A DNA stretch of 64,000 nucleotides from Roseburia sp. (lineage in GTDB: Bacteria; Bacteroidota; Bacteroidia; Bacteroidales; Bacteroidaceae). This document shows, in pieces, positions 48,152-55,992 of the stretch (positions within the stretch are counted from its first letter, which is position 1; the number at the start of each line of letters is the position of its first letter). Below the pieces are notes generated by a model that searched no databases, was not told the origin of the DNA, and worked only from the letters and a program-made list of their open reading frames with translations. The stretch is from assembly GCA_023665185.1 (NCBI GenBank), contig JAMPEL010000011.1, positions 1 through 64,000 on the forward strand, written 5' to 3'. Both the position numbers and the translations under genes were made by a program.

Positions 48152-50584
48152 ATGAAAACGAACAATCTAATCAATCTTCTTACAGGATGCGCATTGTTTC
48201 TGTCGCCACTGACCACACTGGCACAGAAGCCGCAACTGTGGTATGACACACCGGCAGACGAATGGATGAAGTCTGTGCCGGTAGGCAACGGGCGAATCGG
48301 TGCAATGGTGTACGGAGACGTGGAACACGAAACCGTCAATCTGAACGAATCGAGTATGTGGGCCGGAGAATACGACCCGAATCAGGAGATTCCGTTCGGA
48401 CGTGAACGTCTTGACGCTCTCCGCGAACTGTTCTTTGCCGGAAAAATAGAGGAAGGCAACGGCATTGCCAGCGAGTACCTGCACGGAACGGCACATTCGT
48501 TCGGTACCCATCTGCCGATAGGCGACTTGAAAATCGACTTCAACTATGACGAGCCGTCTGCCGAGGTCACAGACTATCGCCGTGTGCTGGACATGGAAAA
48601 CGCGCTTGCTACTGTAAGATTCAAGAAAGGCAAGACCGAATATTACCGCGAATACCTGTCATCCAACCCGCAAGACGCTGTAGTGATGCGGTTCACAGCC
48701 AGCAAAAAGAATGCTGTAAGCTTTGAGATGCGTATTGACATGCTGCGCGAGAACACGGCAATCAGGGTGGAGAACAAACAAATCATCTTTGAGGGACAGG
48801 CTCTGTATCCGAACCTGGGTACGGGAGGTGTACACTTCTCCGGACGCACAGCCGTAAAGGCTGAAGGCGGAAAGATAGAACAGACGGGCAACAGCATCAA
48901 GGTGAGCGGTGCCGATGCGGTGACAATCGTATCGGACGTGCGCACAAACTTCAATAATCCAGACTATCGGAACACTTGTGACGGACATATCAAACAAGTG
49001 CTTGAGCGCGACTATTCCTACATCCGTAAGGAACATATCGACGACTACGCGCCTCTCTTTGCCAGAGTGAAGCTTCAAATCGGCGACCCTCAACGCGATC
49101 TTGTCCCGACTGACGTGCGCTGGCGCGAACTACGCGAGGGAAAGGACGACGCGGGCTTGCAGGCATTGTTCTTCCAGTTGGCGCGCTATCTGCTCATCGC
49201 CTCCTCACGCGAGAACTCGCCTCTGCCGGTGGCCCTACAAGGATTCTTCAACGACAATCTCGCCTGCCACATGTGCTGGACAAGCGATTACCATCTCGAC
49301 ATCAACGTGCAGCAGAACTACTGGATTGCCAATATCGGAAATCTGGCAGAATGTAACGCGCCTCTCTACACTTATATTGCAGACTTGGCCCATCATGGCG
49401 CAAAGACCGTACAGACCGTTTACGGATGCAAGGGATGGGCTGCGCACACCACAGCCAATATATGGGGTTTCACAGCTCCTTCGGGAGGCATCGGATGGGG
49501 ACTCTTCCCTTGTGCAGGCTCATGGATGGCGACACATCTGTGGACACAGTATGAATATACAAAAGACAAGGAGTATCTGCGCCAGACAGCCTATCCGCTG
49601 CTCAAAGGCAACGCTGAGTTCCTGCTCGACTACATGTGCGAGGACCCGCATACAGGCTATCTGGTGACAGGGCCGTCCATTTCTCCGGAAAACGCATTCG
49701 GATATAACGGCGGTGTGTGGTGCGCTTCCATGATGCCAACATGCGACCGTGTGCTGGTTTATGAGATTCTGAACGCATGTCTCCACTCGACTGAGATACT
49801 CGGCATAGACGAGAGTTTTGCCGACTCGCTCCGCCTTGCCATAGCCAAGCTGCCGCCACTGCGGACAAACAAATATGGCGGTGTGCGGGAATGGATGGAA
49901 GACTATGATGATGTGAACGTCAATCATCGCCACACATCTCATCTGCTGGCTCTCTACCCATACTCACAAATATCACTGGAGCATACTCCCGAGCTTGCCA
50001 AAGCTGCCAAGAACTCCATCGCACGCCGAATGACAGCTGCCGACTGGGAGGATACGGAATGGAGCCGCGCCAATGCCATCTGCTATTATGCGCGACTCAA
50101 AGAACCGGAGGATGCCTACGAAAGTATCAATATCCTTATGAAAAACCTTGCGCGCGAGAATCTGCTCAGCATATCGCCAAAGGGTATTGCAGGCGCGCCG
50201 TATGACATATTCATTTTCGACGGAAACGCAGCAGGAGCAGCAGGAATCGGCGAGATGCTGGTGCAGTTGATAGAGGACGGCGACTATAAGGCTCCGAAGC
50301 CAGAAACAGGCTACGTACAGCTTCTGCCTTGTCTTCCGAAAGAATGGAAAGACGGTGCTTTTGAGGGACTGTGTGTGAAGGGCGGTGCTGAAATATCGGC
50401 TCAATGGAAAGACTCAAAGGTGAAGAAAGCGTCTTTGAAGGCTACTGCCGACGGACTGTTCCGCTTGCAGGTTCCGGAAGGACTTGAGACGGCAAAAGTA
50501 AACGGAAAGAAAGTGCAGCTCAATCTTGACGAGAAACGCTGTGTCAGTGTGTACTTGAAAAAAGGCGACATGCTGGAGATATAA
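48152..50584 (+). CDS. GH95 alpha-L-fucosidase or alpha-L-galactosidase
   Basis: 810 residues, normal for GH95. Signal peptide MKTNNLINLLTGCALFLSPL...AQ. The N-terminal super-sandwich domain begins AQKPQLWYDTPADEWMKSVP and VGNGRIGAMVYGD, the family hallmark. In the (alpha/alpha)6 barrel the general acid is probably E513 (GPSISPEN) and the carboxylate of the base set D690 (FDGNAAG). The loop that holds the two asparagines of the characterised Bifidobacterium enzyme reads HLDINVQQNYW: the first Asn is Asp (D383), the second is kept (N385). GH95 inverts alpha-1,2-fucose or alpha-L-galactose linkages. It leads the GH95-GH43-GH92 transcription unit. Confidence 0.92.
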   Translation: MKTNNLINLLTGCALFLSPLTTLAQKPQLWYDTPADEWMKSVPVGNGRIGAMVYGDVEHETVNLNESSMWAGEYDPNQEIPFGRERLDALRELFFAGKIEEGNGIASEYLHGTAHSFGTHLPIGDLKIDFNYDEPSAEVTDYRRVLDMENALATVRFKKGKTEYYREYLSSNPQDAVVMRFTASKKNAVSFEMRIDMLRENTAIRVENKQIIFEGQALYPNLGTGGVHFSGRTAVKAEGGKIEQTGNSIKVSGADAVTIVSDVRTNFNNPDYRNTCDGHIKQVLERDYSYIRKEHIDDYAPLFARVKLQIGDPQRDLVPTDVRWRELREGKDDAGLQALFFQLARYLLIASSRENSPLPVALQGFFNDNLACHMCWTSDYHLDINVQQNYWIANIGNLAECNAPLYTYIADLAHHGAKTVQTVYGCKGWAAHTTANIWGFTAPSGGIGWGLFPCAGSWMATHLWTQYEYTKDKEYLRQTAYPLLKGNAEFLLDYMCEDPHTGYLVTGPSISPENAFGYNGGVWCASMMPTCDRVLVYEILNACLHSTEILGIDESFADSLRLAIAKLPPLRTNKYGGVREWMEDYDDVNVNHRHTSHLLALYPYSQISLEHTPELAKAAKNSIARRMTAADWEDTEWSRANAICYYARLKEPEDAYESINILMKNLARENLLSISPKGIAGAPYDIFIFDGNAAGAAGIGEMLVQLIEDGDYKAPKPETGYVQLLPCLPKEWKDGAFEGLCVKGGAEISAQWKDSKVKKASLKATADGLFRLQVPEGLETAKVNGKKVQLNLDEKRCVSVYLKKGDMLEI

Positions 50585-50617
50585 ATCCCACACATGCAAA
50601 TTCACATTAAAGCATAA

Positions 50618-52273
50618 ATGAGAACTATAAAATCATATCACATAATCTGTGCCGCCATATCATGTATGGCACTCGGCACCGTACAATCGGGAAAGGTCTT
50701 TGCGCGCTCAGGCTCTCAGTCTCAGTTCCAAACACCTTGCCTGCCCGATGGTGAAGACCATGATACCCGATGGGGCGACTTGGGCAATGGGACTTATGCC
50801 AATCCTATACTGAACGGCGACTATTCCGACCCGGACGTCATACGAGTAGGCGACAAATATTATATGGTCTGCTCTGAATTTCATTTTATGGGTATGCCCG
50901 TACTGGAATCGGACGACATGGTAAACTGGAAGATTATCGGACAGATATTCAACCGTATGGACATGGACGGCTATTCAACCATGAGCAAATACGGCGGCGG
51001 AAGCTGGGCACCGGCATTGCGCTATCACAACGGCAAATTTTGGATGTATGTATGCACCCCGCACGAGGGACTGTTCATGTCTACAGCCACAAGGCCAGAA
51101 GGCCCCTGGGAACCGCTGGTATGTGTGAAAAGCATATCGGGATGGGAAGACCCCTGCCCCTTCTGGGATGAGGACGGACAAGGATATATCGGCCGCAGTC
51201 AGTTGGGAGGAGGTCCCATTTATCTCCACAAAATGAGTGCGGACGGCAAGCAACTGCTCGACAACGGAGTGAAAATCTATGAGGGTCCCACAGCGGAAGG
51301 AACGAAGATTTTCAAAAAAGACGGCTATTATTACCTCAGCATACCGGAAGGCGGTGTAGGTACAGGATGGCAGACAGTCATGCGATCAGAGCGCATCTAT
51401 GGTCCTTACAATACCAAACGCGTGCTTGAAATGGGAAGCACAAACGTCAACGGCCCGCATCAAGGTGCTTTGGTCGACACTCCTGAGGGCGAATGGTGGT
51501 TCTATCATTTTCAGGCAACAGAACCTCAAGGACGTGTGGTGCATCTCCAACCGGTAAGCTGGAAAGACGGATTCCCGGAAATAGGACAAGACTATGACGG
51601 GAACGGCATCGGTGAACCGGTAAAGGTACATGCCAAACCTCATGCGGGAAAACGTGGAAAGGTGTATGCGCCTCAGGCAAGTGACGAGTTCAAGGGCAAA
51701 CGGCTCGGTGTGCAGTGGCAGTACAACCACAATCCTGACGAGGAATATGTGTCACTGACAAACAGAAAAGGCTGGTTGTGCATCATTCCCCAGAAAGCAG
51801 AAAAGCTGCGCATGGCAAAGAACCAGCTGACACAGAAAACAATGGGATTCAAAGGAGAGGCTACAGTGAAAATGGATTTTTCCAAGCTGACTGAGGGCGG
51901 ACGCATGGGAATGGAATGTATCGGCAACCGATTTGTCGGAGCAGGAATCATGATAAGTGAGGAGAATGGCACGAAAAAGCCGTATCTGTACTGCGAGACT
52001 GACGGCTCTGTCATTACAAAAGAGCTGGCTGCTTCTACAAAGAAAAGCATATACATACGGCTTGCAATCGACGCGCTGCACAACAAGCACCAATTCTACT
52101 ACAGTGAGGACGGAAAGAAATTCATGCCTTTGGGTGAGACATTCGCATCCGGCTCGGGAGACTGGAAGGGAAGCAGAATTGGTTTATACGCGTACACCAC
52201 TAATGAGACTGGCGGGCAAGCCTACTTCGATGACTTCTGCTATAAATTTGACGGTCCGGGAGGACTTCAATGA
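50618..52273 (+). CDS. GH43 beta-xylosidase / alpha-L-arabinofuranosidase
   Basis: 551 residues, secreted (signal about 1-30). The five-blade propeller starts YANPILNGDYSDPDVIRVG. The catalytic triad is visible: base D71 (DYSDPD), pKa-modulating D178 (GWEDPCPFWD) and acid E227 (PTAEGTKIF). A C-terminal beta-sandwich (about residues 350-551, DUF1349-like, ending GGQAYFDDFCYKFDG) completes it, as in GH43 subfamily-12-like enzymes; the subfamily is not certain. Expected to remove terminal arabinose or xylose. It lies 33 bp after GH95 and 73 bp before GH92, so one operon. Confidence 0.9.
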   Translation: MRTIKSYHIICAAISCMALGTVQSGKVFARSGSQSQFQTPCLPDGEDHDTRWGDLGNGTYANPILNGDYSDPDVIRVGDKYYMVCSEFHFMGMPVLESDDMVNWKIIGQIFNRMDMDGYSTMSKYGGGSWAPALRYHNGKFWMYVCTPHEGLFMSTATRPEGPWEPLVCVKSISGWEDPCPFWDEDGQGYIGRSQLGGGPIYLHKMSADGKQLLDNGVKIYEGPTAEGTKIFKKDGYYYLSIPEGGVGTGWQTVMRSERIYGPYNTKRVLEMGSTNVNGPHQGALVDTPEGEWWFYHFQATEPQGRVVHLQPVSWKDGFPEIGQDYDGNGIGEPVKVHAKPHAGKRGKVYAPQASDEFKGKRLGVQWQYNHNPDEEYVSLTNRKGWLCIIPQKAEKLRMAKNQLTQKTMGFKGEATVKMDFSKLTEGGRMGMECIGNRFVGAGIMISEENGTKKPYLYCETDGSVITKELAASTKKSIYIRLAIDALHNKHQFYYSEDGKKFMPLGETFASGSGDWKGSRIGLYAYTTNETGGQAYFDDFCYKFDGPGGLQ

Positions 52274-52346
52274 ATTGGGCAACAAACAGAAGCCCGACAA
52301 TAATCATCATGATAAAACCGTTATCAAAAAAAACAATTAGAATAAG

Positions 52347-54617
52347 ATGAATACAATAAAAACAACAATCTCAACATTATTGATAGCTTTGTCTTCCGGC
52401 ATGTACGCACAAGAAGACTATGCGAAATACGTGAATCCCTTCATCGGGACAGGTGCCGTAGCACAAAGTCTTAGCGGAAACAACTATCCGGGAGCGACAG
52501 TTCCTTTCGGAATGGTACAGCTTTCGCCCGACACGCGTGAGGCACCGGACTGGGCGCAGGCTTCCGGCTACGACTATAATGACAATACCATTTACGGTTT
52601 CTCACACACCCGCCTCAGCGGTACCGGTGCGGCGGATTTCATCGACATTCTGCTGTTGCCTACCACAGAGCTTCGTCGTCAGAGCACTTTCAGTCATGAG
52701 GAGGAGGAGGCAAAACCCGGCTATTACAAAGTCAGACTGAAGGATAATGACATCCTTGCCGAACTGACAGCCACCACACGCACCGGTGTACACCGCTACA
52801 CTTACCCGCAGGGCAAACAGGCAATGGTCTACATCGACCTTGATCACTCGGCAAACAAAGGATCATGGGGACGCAGAATCGAAAACTCGCAAATAAGGAT
52901 TGTCGACGAATATACGATTGAAGGCTACCGCATCATTACCGGATGGGCAAAACTGAGAAAGGTGTATTTCAGCATGAAGTTCTCTGCCCCTATCCAAAAC
53001 TGGGAAGTATGGAACAACGGTACACTGTATAAAAACACCAACGTCAGCAACGGAACGGACATAAAAGGCACATTCAATTTCGGCAAGCAAAAGCAGATTA
53101 CATGCACGGTTGCCCTTTCTCCGGTATCCATTGCGAATGCCAGAGAAAACATGCAGGCAGAAAGCGAAGGAAAAGACTTCGACAAACTATGTAAGGAAGC
53201 ATATGACTCATGGAATGAAGAGCTTGGGAAAATAGAAGTTAAGACCAATGACAAAGAGGATTTGAAAATCTTCTACACAGCACTCTACCACTCCATGATT
53301 CAGCCAAATACGTTCTCTGATGTAAACGGAGAATACATGACTGCCGACTACTCTGTAGCAAAGGTAGAAGAAGGGCACACTCATTATTCAACATTCTCAC
53401 TGTGGGACACCTTCCGAGGCGCACATCCTCTGTATACGATTATCGAACCGGAACGGACGGCAGACTTCGTCACAAGCATGTTGAAGCAATATGAGTATTA
53501 TGGCTACCTGCCTATATGGCAACTTTGGGGACAGGACAACTATTGCATGATTGGCAACCATGCCGTACCGGTCATCGTAGACGCCGTACTGAAAGGGCTG
53601 TGCAATGACCCACGACACATCGTGTCGCCGACAACAGGCAAGACAACCGGAAAAATCAAGTCGTGGGACAATGTTCTTTATGACGCAGTGAAGGGAAGCC
53701 TGACCACCTCACATCTTAACTCGCCTTTTGAGGTGTGGGACAAATACGGTTATATGCCGGAAGACATTCAGACCCAATCGGTATCAATCACTCTTGAACA
53801 AAGTTTCGATGATTGGTGCGCGGCACAACTTGCCAAGCATGTCGGACAAACAGAAGACTATGAATATTTCATGAAGCGTTCAGCCTATTACCGCAATCTG
53901 TACAATCATGAAAGCCATTTCTTCCAGCCTAAAAACAGCAAGGACGAATGGATTCTGCCTTTCGACCCATACAAATACGGCTCAAATGGAGGTTCTGCCT
54001 TTACGGAGGGTAACGCATGGCAATACTATTGGTATGTTCCTCATAATGTCGATGACCTCGTATCGCTCACAGGCGGAAAGGCCGCTTTCTGCAAAAAACT
54101 GGACGAGTTCTTCACTTCCACAAAGACCAGCGGAGAGAAGAACGACAATGCCTCTGGATTTGTAGGATTGTATGCCCATGGAAATGAGCCAAGCCATCAT
54201 GTGGCATACCTGTACACTCTGGCAGGGCAGCCTCAAAAAACACAGCAGATTGTCAGCCATATAAAGAAAGAGTTGTACAACACATCCTCTTCGGGATATG
54301 CCGGCAACGACGACTGTGGAGAAATGTCTGTATGGTATGTGTTCTCTGCTATCGGTTTCTATCCTGTGAACCCAGCCTCGGGAGAGTATGTAATCGGAAG
54401 TCCTTCCGTAGACGAGGCTGTGTTGAAGGTTGGAAAAGACAAGACATTCACCGTGAAAGTACAGCGTGGAAGCGACAGCGACATCTATATAAAAGACATC
54501 AAGCTTAACGGCAAGAAGTTCAGCTCACCTGTCATCAAGCATTCAGATATAGCCAATGGAGGAAGACTGGAGTTTATAATGGGCAGCAAGCCTCGCGGAA
54601 CAATTCTGAAACTCTAA
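52347..54617 (+). CDS. GH92 alpha-mannosidase (probably exo-alpha-1,2)
   Basis: 756 residues; signal peptide MNTIKTTISTLLIALSSGMYA. GH92 enzymes are calcium-dependent inverting exo-alpha-mannosidases. The family start is textbook: YVNPFIGTG, YPGATVPFGMVQLSPD, then IYGFSHTRLSGTGA. Further signatures are FSLWDTFRGAHPLY, FTEGNAWQYYWYVPHN (general-acid region) and GNDDCGEMSVWYVFSAIGFY (aspartates of the base and calcium site). Linkage preference cannot be read with certainty. It is the last gene of its operon, followed by a terminator. Confidence 0.94.
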   Translation: MNTIKTTISTLLIALSSGMYAQEDYAKYVNPFIGTGAVAQSLSGNNYPGATVPFGMVQLSPDTREAPDWAQASGYDYNDNTIYGFSHTRLSGTGAADFIDILLLPTTELRRQSTFSHEEEEAKPGYYKVRLKDNDILAELTATTRTGVHRYTYPQGKQAMVYIDLDHSANKGSWGRRIENSQIRIVDEYTIEGYRIITGWAKLRKVYFSMKFSAPIQNWEVWNNGTLYKNTNVSNGTDIKGTFNFGKQKQITCTVALSPVSIANARENMQAESEGKDFDKLCKEAYDSWNEELGKIEVKTNDKEDLKIFYTALYHSMIQPNTFSDVNGEYMTADYSVAKVEEGHTHYSTFSLWDTFRGAHPLYTIIEPERTADFVTSMLKQYEYYGYLPIWQLWGQDNYCMIGNHAVPVIVDAVLKGLCNDPRHIVSPTTGKTTGKIKSWDNVLYDAVKGSLTTSHLNSPFEVWDKYGYMPEDIQTQSVSITLEQSFDDWCAAQLAKHVGQTEDYEYFMKRSAYYRNLYNHESHFFQPKNSKDEWILPFDPYKYGSNGGSAFTEGNAWQYYWYVPHNVDDLVSLTGGKAAFCKKLDEFFTSTKTSGEKNDNASGFVGLYAHGNEPSHHVAYLYTLAGQPQKTQQIVSHIKKELYNTSSSGYAGNDDCGEMSVWYVFSAIGFYPVNPASGEYVIGSPSVDEAVLKVGKDKTFTVKVQRGSDSDIYIKDIKLNGKKFSSPVIKHSDIANGGRLEFIMGSKPRGTILKL

Positions 54618-54663
54618 GACAACCACACAAATATCTTAAGTTCAAAATCTTTTTATTGTCAGG

Positions 54664-54697
54664 AAATAGGGATTCATGGTCGTGTGAATCCCTATTT
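54664..54697 (+). terminator. Terminator of the GH95-GH43-GH92 unit
   Basis: Perfect 13-bp stem AAATAGGGATTCA with 54685-54697 and an 8-nt loop, ending in T-rich sequence. Element copy B begins 4 bp after it. Confidence 0.75.
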
Positions 54698-54700
54698 TAT

Positions 54701-55819
54701 GGTTCATCCGACATTTTGAGTGATTTATCTTGTTTTTATAGAGTTGAGTCTTGATGTTGGCAATGTTTTGCTGATGAATCAGACAGACTCCTTGACTTTT
54801 TGCAAGTATGTTTTTGAGGGTATTCAGACAGACTCCTCCGTCACTTCGTGACACCTCCCCTAACTTAGGGAAGGAACTATATACCTTGTCAATCAACACG
54901 TTAGTTTCTCTACGAACATAGTAACCTGGCTCCTCCTCTAAGTTAGAGGAGGTGTCACGAAGTGACGGAGGAGTCCGTCACAAAAGTCAATAAAAATTAG
55001 AGTATACTGACATTTTGATATGTTAAATCCCTACTCCGTAGAATCGCCTCAAAATGAACCGAACTCAACCTCGGTTGCAAAAACGCGATTCTACGGCGAC
55101 TTCTAACCCTCAAAATCCAAGTGGACAAACAGAACAATCCAACCGACTAAAAGATATAAAATTTCGACCCAAAACACACCTTTCCCATCCAAAAGCCCAC
55201 TAAAACCCAAAATTACAAGGTGCTGAAAATTTATTTCCAAGGCACACTGATTTTTTTCGCAAGGTGAACAAAATTTATTTTCAAGGTGAACAAAATTTTC
55301 AAAGCCCGTTTTTCGGCCTAAAATCGGGCATTTTCCCAAATCACCTCTTCAAAAAGACGGCAACCGTCTTTTCCATGCCCCGAAAAACAAAAAATGGATT
55401 TTGAACCCGGAAAAAGACGATTTCAAGACAAAAATTTCATAACTCTCTGATTATCAATACATCCTATTTTGACTTTAACCATGCGTTCTACATCTAAAAC
55501 CGCACACTTTTTACTAAAAACACATTTAACTGATTATCAATGATTTACCAATAAAACATTCAAAAATCAATCATTGAGTCAAAGTCGATAGCCGCCCCAA
55601 ACGTTAAAATTCGCCTTCTTTCCAAAGTGACATAATGTCAAAACATTCCTTGCCCGTATACTGTTGTCCTGCTATATGCGAGGCAGAATGTTTGGGTTTG
55701 AGACTTCCGTTTATAAAGCGCATACAAGTGATGCAATGAATGTATGGAGACGCTGCTATTTATTTGATAAGGGCTGTACCCACAGTGTATCGCGTATCAC
55801 TCGAAATGTCGGATGAACT
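54701..55819 (+). mobile_element. 1.12-kb non-autonomous element, copy B, with terminal inverted repeats
   Basis: Left end GGTTCATCCGACATTTTGAG (from 54701) and right end 55797-55819 are inverted repeats matching at 21 of 23 positions. Length 1119 bp. It is similar to copy A along its whole length: 36-bp-arm inverted repeat (54833-54868 with 54938-54973), module B, and the tail from CCTTGCCCGTAT to the right end. The left flank ends in TTTAT as in copy A; a clean target duplication is not visible. No coding frame of transposase size. Confidence 0.65.
55036..55640 (+). repeat. 0.6-kb intergenic module, copy B
   Basis: 61-nt hairpin (55036-55096), four array units starting AAGG at 55217, 55239, 55261 and 55283 (exact 22-bp period), hairpin AAAGCCCG/CGGGC (about 55302-55330), TGATTATCAA sites, and the perfect palindrome TGACATAATGTCA (55628-55640). 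Confidence 0.7.
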
Positions 55820-55855
55820 ATTTTTTTGTATTCCGACACCTCAAAACAAGCTGTA

Positions 55856-55922
55856 TGCACCAAATGTATTATTTTATGATGTATTAATTTCATTGCGAAA
55901 CAATCTTTTGTCCGTATTTTTG
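55856..55922 (+). promoter_or_regulatory. PUL promoter P4 with shared upstream element (GH3)
   Basis: TGCACCAAATGTATT then ATTTTATGATG (from 55856), and -7 box TATTTTTG (55915-55922) starting 54 bp from the CAAAT core. A partial -33 (ATTG, 55892-55895) lies 19 bp before the -7 box. Confidence 0.6.
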
Positions 55923-55992
55923 CATATCATAATTTTAATGATAACATACATATCGGGACATCACTATTCAAAACAAATACATAATTAAAGTT

